A DNA stretch of 64,000 nucleotides from Citricoccus alkalitolerans. Its GTDB lineage: Bacteria; Actinomycetota; Actinomycetes; Actinomycetales; Micrococcaceae. The notes beneath the pieces are model-generated. The model was not told the DNA's origin, ran no database searches, and saw only the letters and a list, made by a program, of their open reading frames with translations. The position numbers were made by a program, and so were the translations under genes. Positions 33,221 through 42,514 of this stretch are shown here, piece by piece. Where the stretch lies: NCBI RefSeq assembly GCF_039528175.1, contig NZ_BAAALH010000002.1:124001-188000 (forward strand), in the 5' to 3' direction. The number at the start of each line of letters is the position of its first letter. Positions within the stretch are counted from its first letter, which is position 1.

Positions 33221-34386
33221 GACGTCGACTCCTTTCCTATTGCAGGCGTCCTCGTGCTAGTCACCGAGACCGACGGCGGACGCTCACCGGGCAGCGCCTC
33301 GACGTCCGCGGCCACGGCGGCGGCCTCGCCGGGCACGGCTCCGGATTTCTCCGGAATCGGAGCCAAGGCTCCATCCACCGGGTGCCAACAGGCGTACCAA
33401 TGACCGGGCTCATGCTCTTCCAACAAGGGTGCGGTCGCGCATTCGTCGGTGGAACGGATGCATCGCGGCTTGAAAGGGCAGCCCTCGATCCGCTGGCTGG
33501 GGTCCGGCGGATGTCCACTGATCACGGTCAGAGGAGCGTGGGACGGCCGCGTGATCTGCGGGATCGCCTCCAGCAGGGCTCGGGTATACGGCATCCGGAC
33601 GTTGGCGAACAACTCCGAGGTCGCAGCCTGTTCGACCACCTTGCCGGCGTACATCACCAGCACCTCGTCCGCGTAGCTCGCGGCCAGGCCAAGATCGTGA
33701 CTGATCATGATGACGGCCGTTCCCAGGCGTTCGCGAAGGTCCACCAGAAGTTCCATGATCTGGGCCTGCGTGGTCACATCCAAGGCAGTGGTCGCCTCGT
33801 CCGCGATCAGCACCTTGGGGTCAGACGCCAGTGCGATGGCGATCATCACGCGTTGCCGCATTCCGCCGGAGAGCTGGTGCGGGAACTGGTGGAATCGCTT
33901 CTCCGGAGCCGGGAGGCGAACCAGCTTCAGCAACTCGATCGCACGTTCCGCGGCCTTCTTACGGCTCACCGGCCGGTGGGTGCGGACTGACTCGACGATC
34001 TGGGCTCCGACGGACATGGTCGGATTCAGCGAACGGCCCGGGTCCTGGAAGATCATGGAGATCTCCTGGCCACGGATCATTCGCATCTTCTTGTCGCTGA
34101 GCCCGACCAGTTCTTGGCCCTCGAGGTCTGCCGAACCGACGACCTCGGCACTGGGTGGCAACAGCCCCATCAGCGCGCGGACGGTCACAGACTTTCCCGA
34201 GCCGGACTCACCGATGATGGCCAGCATCTTGCCGGGCTTGGCGTCGAAGGAGACTCCCTTGGCGGCCCGGATGCGCTTACCGCCGCGAGTGAACGTCACC
34301 TTCAGATCGCGGACCTTCAGGACCGGCTTCTCGCCTGGTCCGTTGCTGGTCTGGGGTTCGGGTGTGGCGGTCATGATCGTGCTCAT
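33217..34386 (-). CDS. ABC transporter ATP-binding protein (DppD/OppD type)
   Basis: A 389-residue ATPase with Walker A GESGSGKSV, signature LSGGMRQR, Walker B VLIADEATTALD and a C-terminal oligo_HPY domain (GCPFKPRCIRS). The ATG overlaps the DppC-type stop by 4 nt. A Pro/Ala-rich tail of about 50 residues extends past the usual end. Confidence 0.9.
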   Translation of the reverse strand: MSTIMTATPEPQTSNGPGEKPVLKVRDLKVTFTRGGKRIRAAKGVSFDAKPGKMLAIIGESGSGKSVTVRALMGLLPPSAEVVGSADLEGQELVGLSDKKMRMIRGQEISMIFQDPGRSLNPTMSVGAQIVESVRTHRPVSRKKAAERAIELLKLVRLPAPEKRFHQFPHQLSGGMRQRVMIAIALASDPKVLIADEATTALDVTTQAQIMELLVDLRERLGTAVIMISHDLGLAASYADEVLVMYAGKVVEQAATSELFANVRMPYTRALLEAIPQITRPSHAPLTVISGHPPDPSQRIEGCPFKPRCIRSTDECATAPLLEEHEPGHWYACWHPVDGALAPIPEKSGAVPGEAAAVAADVEALPGERPPSVSVTSTRTPAIGKESTS

Positions 34387-35267
34387 CGTCCACTCATCTC
34401 GTCGCGGATGTTCTCACCCAGCAGGTTGAAGGACAGGACCGTGGCCAGAAGCGCCAGACTGGGCCACAGCACCAGCAAGGGCGTGGCCGACATCGACTGC
34501 TGGCCCTCAAAGATCATGTTGCCCCAGCTGGGAGCCGGTGGCGGGATGCCCAGACCCAGGAAGCTGAGCGCACCTTCGGTCACTATCACAATGCCCATGC
34601 CCAGCATGGCGAAGTTCAACATCTGCGGGGTGATGTTCGGAGCCACGTGCCGCAACAGGATCTTCCACGCCGGGCTGCCGCTGAGTTCAGCGGCCTGCAG
34701 GTATGGCATGGTCATCACGCGCAAGGTGGCCGAGCGGGCCACTCGGGCCACGGCCGGGATGCTGAAGGCCGTCAGTGCCAGGATCGTGTTGGGAATGCTC
34801 GGACCCAGCGCCTGTGCGATGAAAATGGTGAGTACCAGGGAGGGGAAGGCGATGAACACGTCCAGCACTCGCATGATCAAGTTGTCGATACGACCCCCGA
34901 CATATCCGGACAGCGCACCGATACCACCGCCGATGAACAAGCCAATGAGGTTCACCGAGACGGCCACGATCAGCGACGACTGACCACCGTGCAGTAGCCG
35001 GGCCAGGACGTCGTTGCCGTTGATGTCCGTGCCCAGCGGATGACCAGGGCTTCCCGGCGGCAGGGCGCTCTCCAGGATGCTGCCGCCGACCGGGGCCGGT
35101 ACGGGAAACACGTACGGGGCCACGAAGCAGGCCAGCAGCAGCAGGCTGACGAAGGCGATCGGCAGGCCGATCACCAGCCGTTGGCGTAGGCGGCCCCAGC
35201 GCAGGTCGGAATCGTCGTGGACATCGGGCAACGCGGCGAGGACCGCGGGGGCTTCAGTGACTGCCAT
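34383..35267 (-). CDS. ABC transporter permease (DppC/OppC type)
   Basis: A 294-residue permease with an N-terminal hydrophobic segment, the short conserved GTDINGNDVLARLLHG motif of OppC/DppC N-domains, and the EAA-loop region near residues 190-210 (YLQAAELSGSPAWKILLRHVAPN). It overlaps the DppB-type gene by 14 nt. Confidence 0.9.
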   Translation of the reverse strand: MAVTEAPAVLAALPDVHDDSDLRWGRLRQRLVIGLPIAFVSLLLLACFVAPYVFPVPAPVGGSILESALPPGSPGHPLGTDINGNDVLARLLHGGQSSLIVAVSVNLIGLFIGGGIGALSGYVGGRIDNLIMRVLDVFIAFPSLVLTIFIAQALGPSIPNTILALTAFSIPAVARVARSATLRVMTMPYLQAAELSGSPAWKILLRHVAPNITPQMLNFAMLGMGIVIVTEGALSFLGLGIPPPAPSWGNMIFEGQQSMSATPLLVLWPSLALLATVLSFNLLGENIRDEMSGR

Positions 35268-36312
35268 AACGGATCCTTGGGTCGAGGACGGCGTACATCA
35301 GGTCGACGACGAGGTTGGCGAGCACGGCCACCGCCGCGAAGATGAACACACACATCTGCACCACGGCCACATCCTGGGACATGGCGCCCTCGAGCATCAT
35401 CATGCCCATCCCCGGCATCGCGAAGATCTGTTCGATGATGACCGTGCCTCCCACCAGGGTGCCGATGTTCAGTCCCACGATGGTCAACAGCCCGAAGGAG
35501 GAATTGCGGAAAGCGTGGAGCCAGAGCACCAGTCCGGGGCGGACGCCCTTCGACCGGGCCGTGTCCACGTAATCTGCAGAGTTCATCTGTTCCACGAGAT
35601 CGCCGCGCAGGAAGCGGGTGTAGAAGGCTGCCAGAGGGACGGCCAGGGCCAGGACCGGCATGGCGACCGATCTCAGGTTGGGCACCAGGCCATCTTCGAG
35701 AGGGACGAACCCGATGGCGGGCAACATCTGGAGCGTGATGGCGAAGACCAGGACGAGCAGCATGGCCAGGACGAAGTTCGGCACCGCCAGCATGGTCATG
35801 GCGACCACCATGGTGGCCCGGTCGAACAGCCCGCCGGGCTTGCGTGCAGCCATCAGGGCGACCGGGATTGCGATCCCGAGGGAGACGACGAAGGCCAGAA
35901 CGACCAGCTCCAAGGTGACCGGGGCGCGATCGGCGATCATGTCCGCCACCGACTGGCCGCTGACGGAAGACTGACCGAGATCCCCGCGGAAGAGTCCGAA
36001 GAGCCAGCCGAAGTATCGCTCCGGGGCGGGTCGATCCAGGCCCATGCGTTGCCGTACGGCCTCGACCTGCTCTTCGGAGGCATCCATGCCGGCCTGGTTG
36101 CGTGCCGGGTCCCCGGGCATCATCTCCAGCAGCACGAAGACCAGGACGCTGATCGCCAGCAGGAGCGGAATGGTCATCAGCAGGCGACGGCCGAACAGCC
36201 TCAGCAGGGGCGAGCCGCTACCGGTGCCCTTGGTGTCCTTGCGTCCCTGCCTGCCAGGCGGATCGGTGCCCTCCGGACGGGCCGCATGCGGGTGGACGGC
36301 GGTGTCAGTCAC
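35254..36312 (-). CDS. ABC transporter permease (DppB/OppB type)
   Basis: A 352-residue permease, longer than the usual 310-340 because of a charged N-terminal stretch of about 40 residues. The first membrane segment is followed by MMPGDPAR, typical of OppB/DppB, and the EAA loop lies near residue 245 (ADYVDTARSKGVRPGLVLWLHAFRN). Its ATG overlaps the stop of the binding protein gene by 4 nt. Confidence 0.9.
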   Translation of the reverse strand: MTDTAVHPHAARPEGTDPPGRQGRKDTKGTGSGSPLLRLFGRRLLMTIPLLLAISVLVFVLLEMMPGDPARNQAGMDASEEQVEAVRQRMGLDRPAPERYFGWLFGLFRGDLGQSSVSGQSVADMIADRAPVTLELVVLAFVVSLGIAIPVALMAARKPGGLFDRATMVVAMTMLAVPNFVLAMLLVLVFAITLQMLPAIGFVPLEDGLVPNLRSVAMPVLALAVPLAAFYTRFLRGDLVEQMNSADYVDTARSKGVRPGLVLWLHAFRNSSFGLLTIVGLNIGTLVGGTVIIEQIFAMPGMGMMMLEGAMSQDVAVVQMCVFIFAAVAVLANLVVDLMYAVLDPRIRYGSH

Positions 36313-38093
36313 TGTTCAACCCACACGCGTTCGTAGATGACCCCGGGATTGACCGCCAGGGCGGGGATGGGGGTGGTGAGCCCCGGTCCGTGGACGCCCT
36401 TGCGGACCACCTGTGCCGGGGAGAAGGCGATGCCGAAGGGACCGTAGGCCTCATCGGAGATCATCTTTGCGGCCTGCTGGTAGAGCTCCTCGCGCTCTTG
36501 CTCGTCCACCGTTGCGGCGGCGTCCTGGATGACCTGGTCCAGGTCAGTCTGCAACCCACCTGCCAAGGCCTCGGCCGCGGTGCTGGCGCCCTCGGGCAGC
36601 GGGGTCCCACTGTAGGTAGAGGTGGAGCCGAAGCGGACGGCCACGCCGATGCCCGCGGCCGGGTCCCATGCACCCGCCGTCTGGAGCATCGACTCCCACT
36701 GCCCGGTGCCGAACTTGGTGATCACGTCACCGAGGGGCTTGGAGTCGATCGTGACGTCGATCCCGGCCTCCTGCCATTGGGTCTGCAGAGCGGTGGTGAC
36801 CTGACGCGCGGTCACGATGTCCGTGGTGCCGAGCTCGACCGTCAGCCCGCCGATCTCCTCCACCAGCTCCTGGGCCTTCTCCGGATCGTACGTGCGGTAT
36901 CCCTCGACCTCCGGCTGGTGGAACAGACCGCCGGACGCGGTGAAGGACTGCGACATGTCACCTTGCCCGCCGAAGAGTCCCTCGTTGATGGACTCGAAGT
37001 CCGTGGCGTAGTAGATCGCCTCCCGGGCCTTCTTGTCATCGAACGGCGCCGTGCGCGTGTTCAACTGGATCACGTAGGGAGAGGTAGGCGCCCCCAGAGT
37101 GGTGGTGACCTGAGGATTGGACTGGGCCTGTTTGATCAAGGTCAGGGAGCTCAGACCCTCGATCGCATCCCCCTGGCCGGCCTGCAACGTCTGGTACATG
37201 ACCTGGTCTCCGGCCACGGACTGGAAGGACAACTCGTCCAGGTACGGCAGGCCGTCCTGAAAATAGTCCTCGTTCTTCTCCAGGTCCAGCCGCTCGCTGA
37301 TGCGGTTGGCCTCCACCGTGAATGGTCCTGCCGCCACGGGAGCCTGGCTGAATTCCTGTGCGCCCATCTCCCGGTACGCCGTGGGTGAGGCAATGAGGTT
37401 CAGGTTGTTGTAGGGCATGGCGTTGACGAGGGCGCCATTGGCGGTGGCGAGCTGAATTTCCAGGGTTTCCTCGTCGACGGCACGGATGGCTCCGAGCCGC
37501 TGTTCGATCAGGGCCTCGTCCACGTCTTCGGGCAGGGCCGAGTAGAGGTCGTCCAGGAACTGCTGGTCCAGTTCTGGTACCGGCAGGTCCTGGGCCAGGT
37601 CCAGTTGCGGAGCCCCCGTGCTTCCCGAGCTGAGGTTGCGGATCCAGTTCCACAGGACGGCTTCGGCATCCATCGGTGTCCCGTCCGAGAAGGTGATGCC
37701 CTCCCGGAGCTTCACGGTCAGGGTCAGGCCGTCCTCCGAGTACTCATAGCTCTCGGCCTGGTTCGGCACGATCTCCGCGTTCTCGCCGTTCTCATCGGCC
37801 TCGAGGGCGAACAGCCCCCCGAAGATCGCCGAGTTCAACGACTGGTTCGCCCCCACCGAGTTGGAGGTGGCCGGGTCCAGCCCGGTGTCCCACCCGCCGG
37901 AGTAACCCGCATCGAGGAGCACCGTCAGATCCCCACCGATCTGGGGTTCACCGGCGGCCGCTCCGTCGTCCGAGACGTTGGTGCCGGCATCCCCGGCACC
38001 GCATCCGGTGAGGACGAGACCCAGGCTGGCCGCCAGGGCAACGGTTCCCAGAAGCCCGCGACGCGGGCCTTTCTGGCGTGGTGTACAGCTCAT
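36309..38093 (-). CDS. Peptide/nickel-type ABC binding lipoprotein (DppA/OppA family), copy 2
   Basis: A 594-residue SBP_bac_5 lipoprotein with lipobox VLTGC. It is the first gene of the five-gene importer operon. GGAGAG lies upstream of the ATG. It is a close paralogue of 30088-31878: the segment from TSPYVIQLNTRTAPFDD through QPEVEGYRTY is identical in protein and nearly identical in DNA (about 36875-37075 versus 30665-30855), while the flanks diverge. Two binding proteins may widen the ligand range of one channel. Confidence 0.9.
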   Translation of the reverse strand: MSCTPRQKGPRRGLLGTVALAASLGLVLTGCGAGDAGTNVSDDGAAAGEPQIGGDLTVLLDAGYSGGWDTGLDPATSNSVGANQSLNSAIFGGLFALEADENGENAEIVPNQAESYEYSEDGLTLTVKLREGITFSDGTPMDAEAVLWNWIRNLSSGSTGAPQLDLAQDLPVPELDQQFLDDLYSALPEDVDEALIEQRLGAIRAVDEETLEIQLATANGALVNAMPYNNLNLIASPTAYREMGAQEFSQAPVAAGPFTVEANRISERLDLEKNEDYFQDGLPYLDELSFQSVAGDQVMYQTLQAGQGDAIEGLSSLTLIKQAQSNPQVTTTLGAPTSPYVIQLNTRTAPFDDKKAREAIYYATDFESINEGLFGGQGDMSQSFTASGGLFHQPEVEGYRTYDPEKAQELVEEIGGLTVELGTTDIVTARQVTTALQTQWQEAGIDVTIDSKPLGDVITKFGTGQWESMLQTAGAWDPAAGIGVAVRFGSTSTYSGTPLPEGASTAAEALAGGLQTDLDQVIQDAAATVDEQEREELYQQAAKMISDEAYGPFGIAFSPAQVVRKGVHGPGLTTPIPALAVNPGVIYERVWVEQ

Positions 38094-38129
38094 GACGACT
38101 CTCCAGGATGGTGGACGACAGGTCCGGGA

Positions 38130-38145
38130 TGTGATCAACCGCACA
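38130..38145. promoter_or_regulatory. CRP/GlxR-like site upstream of the dipeptide-type operon
   Basis: TGTGATCAACCGCACA fits TGTGA-N6-TCACA with one mismatch and lies 36 bases upstream of the start codon. Confidence 0.55.
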
Positions 38146-38194
38146 TCTCGCTGAGAAAAAGTCTGGCCCAGTCAGTGGGCCCCTCACAGGCGAT

Positions 38195-38209
38195 TTCCAC
38201 CGGGTGAAA
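38195..38209. promoter_or_regulatory. Degenerate TTCCG-type operator upstream of the dipeptide-type operon
   Basis: TTCCACCGGGTGAAA is a near-palindrome with three mismatches to TTCCG-N5-CGGAA, about 65 bases beyond the CRP-like site, as in the copy-1 promoter. Confidence 0.35.
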
Positions 38210-38242
38210 GCCAGTCGGGAGCCTTCGGGGCACGGTGGTCGG

Positions 38243-39238
38243 TCAGGCCCGCCCCAGCCAGCGCAGGGCGTTGCGGGAGCTGATGTCCTCCCACTGCTCG
38301 CTGGGCAGGTCCATCGACCGAAGCGTCTTAGCGATCGGCTCCTCGCGCAGCATGGCCGGGAAATCTGAACCCACCAGCAGACGGTCGGCGCCCAGCAGGT
38401 CGATGAGATAGCGAATCGTGCGGTGATCGAAGACCATCGAGTCGTAGTAGAAGCGGCGCGCCATCTCCAGAGGTGACGGGCCGTCGTCGGGCATCACGGC
38501 CCGCTCCGGGTTCACCGGCTCCTCGTTCCAGGAACCGCCCCAGAAGTAGTTGGCCCGCGGCAGCATCATGGCGAAGCCGCCGGCGGCGTGGCTGAAGGAG
38601 ATCCGCAAGTCCGGGCAAGCAGCTGCCGTGCCGCCCAAGGCCATCGACCCGGCAGCGAAGATGCCTTCCACGCCGACGACGTAGGTTCCCATGGCGGACA
38701 TCGGCAACCGCGACATGGGCGATGGCATGGCGTGCACGAAGACGGACACTCCGAGCCGTTCGGCCTCTTTGAAGAAGTCCAGGAACTTCTCGTCGCCGAT
38801 CGAGGCGCCCAGAATGTTCGAGGCGATCTCCACACCGGCCAATCCGGCGTCCTTGATGGCGGTCAATTCTGCCGTCGCCGCGTCGGGATCCTGGAGCGGG
38901 ACCATGCCAAGACCGGTCAGTCGATCAGGGGCGTGCTCGCACAACTGCGCCGTGAAGTGATTCACGTGCTGGGCCAGGGCCAGGCCGTCGGCCGGGGGGA
39001 GGTCGTACTTCAATAGCGGCGGCATGGGGCTGACGACTTCCATGTCCACTCCAGAGGCATCCTGTTCCTCGAGTCGCCGCTCTGCGGCGAAGAAGGCGTC
39101 CTTGGCTTGAAACCGCATCTGCCCGAAGACGAGGGTGCGGTCCGTCGATCCGGACACGGCCTCCATCGAGGGGAAACACTCTGGTGCATCCGAAGGGTAG
39201 TCGTCGGGCAGGATATGCGCGTGGGCATCGATGATCAT
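38243..39238 (-). CDS. Amidohydrolase-2 family protein (ACMSD-like decarboxylase/hydrolase)
   Basis: A 331-residue TIM-barrel metalloenzyme. HxH at residues 6-8 (DAHAH), a His in the SFSHAAGG segment near residue 215 and the Asp in LLVGSDFP near residue 290 match the metal site of the ACMSD/OMA hydratase/resorcylate decarboxylase group. The substrate is unknown; family members act on ring-cleavage products or hydroxybenzoates. The first ATG with the correct N-terminus (MIIDAHAH) was used. It is the last gene of the ADH/UGSC operon. Confidence 0.83.
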   Translation of the reverse strand: MIIDAHAHILPDDYPSDAPECFPSMEAVSGSTDRTLVFGQMRFQAKDAFFAAERRLEEQDASGVDMEVVSPMPPLLKYDLPPADGLALAQHVNHFTAQLCEHAPDRLTGLGMVPLQDPDAATAELTAIKDAGLAGVEIASNILGASIGDEKFLDFFKEAERLGVSVFVHAMPSPMSRLPMSAMGTYVVGVEGIFAAGSMALGGTAAACPDLRISFSHAAGGFAMMLPRANYFWGGSWNEEPVNPERAVMPDDGPSPLEMARRFYYDSMVFDHRTIRYLIDLLGADRLLVGSDFPAMLREEPIAKTLRSMDLPSEQWEDISSRNALRWLGRA

Positions 39239-39269
39239 GGTGCACGTTCTTTCTGCTGCTGTGTGCCGC

Positions 39270-40412
39270 TCAGGCGGTCCGGTCGAGATGGGGTTGGACG
39301 GTGACGTGGATGGCGCTCTTGTCCTCACGGTCCCCGGCCAGGGTCTCGATGGCCTCGGCCACCTGGTCCAGGCCAAAGGTGTGCGTGTGCAACAGTTCCA
39401 GGGGGAACCGCCCCGACTCGAGCAAGGCGATCGCCTTCTTGTTGGCACTGGCGTCGACGCCGAAGGCACCACGGACGGTCAGGCCGCGATTGATCAGCAG
39501 ATCCGTGCTCAACGGAATCTCCCGGCCGCCCTTCAGCCCCGCCAGCACCACTCGCCCACCGTGCCGGACGACCTTCAGCGCGTCGGTGACAGGACCGGCG
39601 GCCATGGGCGTCAGGTCCAAGGACACATCGGCCATGCGTCCATCGGTGAGTTCAGCCACGACGTCGACGATGTCCTGTCCGTTCGGCCCGTCCACCACAA
39701 CGGTGTGGTCGGCTCCGAGCTGCTCGGCCACGGCCAGTTTGTGACGATCGTTCTCCAACCCGGTGATGATGACCGTGCGGGCCCCAGCGGCCTTCGCCGC
39801 GATGAGGGCGCCCAGGCCTCGCTGGCCCGCGCCGAGGATGACCAGCGTGTCGCCCATGCCCACTTCACCGAGGTCCACCGCCCAACGGACCCCGGCGCCC
39901 AGCGGGTTGTACATGGCCGCGATATCGATCGGCAGGGACTTGTCGATCTTGTGCATCACGGCATTCGGAGCGAGATAGAGGTACTCGGCGAAGCCACCGT
40001 ACAGCGCCGGCGCTACATCCAGGGGCGTCACTCCGTGGCCGTTCTGCTTGTTGCGGCACGCTTGATAACGGCCCACGAGGCAGTCGTCACAGGAACGGCA
40101 CGGAACGATGACCTCCAGGGCGACCCGGTCGCCGACCTGGACACCCCAGCGTTCGGCGGCGCGCTCGCCCAGTTCCTCGATGATGCCCAGTGGCTCATGG
40201 CCGGGAATGAACGGAGCGGCGCTACGGCCCTGCAGGTGGCCACGGAAGATCTCCACATCCGAACCGCAGATGCCATTGGCCTCGACCCGCAGCAGTCCGT
40301 CGTCGGGTCCAATGGTGGGGCGCGGGAACTCCTGGACTTCCATCGTGCTGGGCCCGGTCTGGACCGCTGCCCTGACGGCCTCGGGCAGGTTCTCGTGCAA
40401 ACGCTCTGGCAT
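39270..40412 (-). CDS. Zinc-dependent alcohol dehydrogenase (MDR family)
   Basis: A 380-residue dehydrogenase. GICGSDVEIF and PGHEPLG carry the catalytic zinc ligands, a structural four-Cys loop follows (PCRSCDDCLVGRYQAC), and GAGQRGLGA is the nucleotide loop. It belongs to the threonine/sorbitol dehydrogenase-like branch rather than the NDMA type. The ATG has GAGAGG eight bases upstream; a GTG three codons earlier is less well placed. A 123-bp gap separates it from the upstream SDR gene. Confidence 0.86.
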   Translation of the reverse strand: MPERLHENLPEAVRAAVQTGPSTMEVQEFPRPTIGPDDGLLRVEANGICGSDVEIFRGHLQGRSAAPFIPGHEPLGIIEELGERAAERWGVQVGDRVALEVIVPCRSCDDCLVGRYQACRNKQNGHGVTPLDVAPALYGGFAEYLYLAPNAVMHKIDKSLPIDIAAMYNPLGAGVRWAVDLGEVGMGDTLVILGAGQRGLGALIAAKAAGARTVIITGLENDRHKLAVAEQLGADHTVVVDGPNGQDIVDVVAELTDGRMADVSLDLTPMAAGPVTDALKVVRHGGRVVLAGLKGGREIPLSTDLLINRGLTVRGAFGVDASANKKAIALLESGRFPLELLHTHTFGLDQVAEAIETLAGDREDKSAIHVTVQPHLDRTA

Positions 40413-40535
40413 GGTGGACACCTCTCGGTCTGGTCCGGCAGGTCACTCGGATGAGTCCCTGACGTAGGTCGCGCTTCTAGGCGCCGTGGGAATGGGTGGC
40501 ATGGGCCGGATTGTCGGAGCCGGCCGGTCAGGCGC

Positions 40536-41396
40536 TCAACGCGCCACGGATGTCACCGGTGGACCGCCGGGCCCTCGGCCGAAGGGGCCGCCGTCGACGG
40601 CCACGGTCTGGCCCGTGATCCATCGGGCCTCGTCACTCAGCAGGAAGGCGGCCGCATGGGCGATGTCCCAGGCGCTGCCCTCCTTCTTCAGCGTGGTGCT
40701 CTCCCGGCGCGACTCCCGGAACTTCTCGTCCATGTTCGCCGCTGCGAAGGAACCCCAGATGGCGCCGACCTCGATGCAGTTCACGCGAATGCCCTGAGGG
40801 CCCAAGGTGGTGGCAGCGCCTTCACTGAAGTTCTCCAGGCCGGCCTTCGCCACGCAATACGGCATTCCTGGGCCCCGGGCACGAACACCCACGGAGGAGA
40901 TGTTGAGAATGGCACTGCCGCTGGGCATCTGTGGCACGGCGTGGCGAGTGACGGACCAGGCGGATTTCAGGTTGATGTCCAGCAGCTCCTCGAACCGTTC
41001 CGGCGTGATCTCGAAGATGCCGGCGCGGTCACCGCTGGCGACGTTGTTCACCAGAGTGTCCAGCCCGCCGAGCAGGTCGACCGCCGCGGCGATCGCCTCT
41101 TCGCAGGCAGAGTCGCTGGTGACGTCAGCCGTCAGCGGGAAGGCCTGGCCGCCGTCGGCAGCAATGCGGTCGACGGTCCGCTGAGCAGCGTCCGAACTGC
41201 GGTCCAGGACCACCACGGACGCGCCGCGGGCGGCCAGCAGACGGGCGATGCCGTACCCGACGCCGGGCAGGTCCCCGTTCTGCCCGGCGCCGGTGATCAG
41301 GGCTCGCCGTCCGGCCATCCGTGCCTGGCCCTGTTGGGCCAGAGGATCCTCCAGCGGCTGGTCTACCAATCGGCTCTCGACATCGGAGCTGCTCAT
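40536..41396 (-). CDS. Short-chain dehydrogenase/reductase
   Basis: A 286-residue SDR with the cofactor loop near residue 35 (TGAGQNGDLPGVGYGIA, longer than the usual TGxxxGxG), NNVAS, and catalytic Y-C-V-A-K. An N-terminal extension of about 25 residues precedes the fold. Its ATG overlaps the stop of the UGSC partner gene by 4 nt, so it is part of the same translational chain. The substrate is unknown. Confidence 0.85.
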   Translation of the reverse strand: MSSSDVESRLVDQPLEDPLAQQGQARMAGRRALITGAGQNGDLPGVGYGIARLLAARGASVVVLDRSSDAAQRTVDRIAADGGQAFPLTADVTSDSACEEAIAAAVDLLGGLDTLVNNVASGDRAGIFEITPERFEELLDINLKSAWSVTRHAVPQMPSGSAILNISSVGVRARGPGMPYCVAKAGLENFSEGAATTLGPQGIRVNCIEVGAIWGSFAAANMDEKFRESRRESTTLKKEGSAWDIAHAAAFLLSDEARWITGQTVAVDGGPFGRGPGGPPVTSVAR

Positions 41397-42514
41397 CTAG
41401 CGTCCTCACCTGTAGTCGCGGCGGCAGCACCGTGGGGTGCAGCCAATTCGGAGCCCGACGTCGAAGCGCCAACGGTGCGCACGGGCACGGATTGCCCGGA
41501 CCAGTCGGCGAAGTACCGGACCACCATTGAGATTCCGGCGGTACGAGATCCGGCCACGGCCACGATCATCGAGGCCGGGTCGGCAATGGTGCGCTGGAAC
41601 TCCTCGGGGTTCGAGTTGTCTCCGGGGAAACGGACTCCGCCTTCATTGGCCCGGTCTTTGCCAACACGGGCCAGTTGTGCAGTGGTGCGACCGGATTGCT
41701 CGGCGAGCCAGGCGGCAACATCGGCGCGGGACCATCCGGCTCGGGCCAAGAGGTTGGCGTGCTCTGGGCACAGCACCACTCCAGCCATGGCGTGCTTGAA
41801 GATCCAGGGGCCAGAGCGTCCGATGGTATCGGCGAAGTCGGCCAGCAGCTGCTCCGGATCGGAGGTGTGCCGGTTGTCCACGAATTCACTGGTCCGCAGC
41901 AACGTGGATGTCACGGCGTTGCCGCTGGCCCCGAGGTCTTCCGCGAGGGGGGCCCAGGGGCTCTCCTCCTCGTTCTCAGCGAGGCAGATGGACCAGCGTC
42001 CCGGCAGACCCTGAGTCGCCTGTTCCAGCTCGTGCGGACGGATCCCGTAGGCGTTGCGTACCGTCAGCCCGATCGCCCGGGCCACGGTGGCGTTGGGACG
42101 GAAGCCCGGACCGAACACGCCGCCGGTGCTGTTGAATCCCAGTTCCTGGCGGATGGGTCCGTTGACGATGATCAACGGCGCCGGTCCACTGGTGGACTGC
42201 CAGCCTCCACCGCCAGTGGTCCGTTCCAGCGTGAGCGCTTCCCACGCGGCCAGGACCACGGGGAAGTACTCCGGCTTGCAGCCGGCCATGGCAGCGTTGA
42301 TGGCCAACAGCTCCACCGTCACGGTCCGGTCGACCTGCTGGAGGTGACTGAGCACCTCGTCCGCAGGACGTCCGGCGGCCGCGAGGAACCGGTCCACGAG
42401 TTCCTGGGTGGCCGGGACCACGGGCAACCCGTCCGTCCACCCCTGCTCGTAGGCATGTTCGATGGCATTCTGGGCGGCCGCCGGATCAAGCTGGTCTGCC
42501 CGTGATGCGCTCAA
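41393..42514 (-). CDS. Unknown UGSC-associated protein (GWTDGLPVVP family), copy 2
   Basis: A 373-residue paralogue of the protein at 27811-28935, with GWTDGLPVVP at residues 25-34, AGCKPEYFPVV (Cys79), GPAPLIIVNG and NATVARAIG...GIRPHELEQATQ in the same order. Function is not known to me. It overlaps the UGSC-family stop upstream and the SDR start downstream, each by 4 nt. The C-terminal roughly 50 residues, rich in Ala/Gly/Thr, differ from copy 1. Confidence 0.78.
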   Translation of the reverse strand: MSASRADQLDPAAAQNAIEHAYEQGWTDGLPVVPATQELVDRFLAAAGRPADEVLSHLQQVDRTVTVELLAINAAMAGCKPEYFPVVLAAWEALTLERTTGGGGWQSTSGPAPLIIVNGPIRQELGFNSTGGVFGPGFRPNATVARAIGLTVRNAYGIRPHELEQATQGLPGRWSICLAENEEESPWAPLAEDLGASGNAVTSTLLRTSEFVDNRHTSDPEQLLADFADTIGRSGPWIFKHAMAGVVLCPEHANLLARAGWSRADVAAWLAEQSGRTTAQLARVGKDRANEGGVRFPGDNSNPEEFQRTIADPASMIVAVAGSRTAGISMVVRYFADWSGQSVPVRTVGASTSGSELAAPHGAAAATTGEDAR

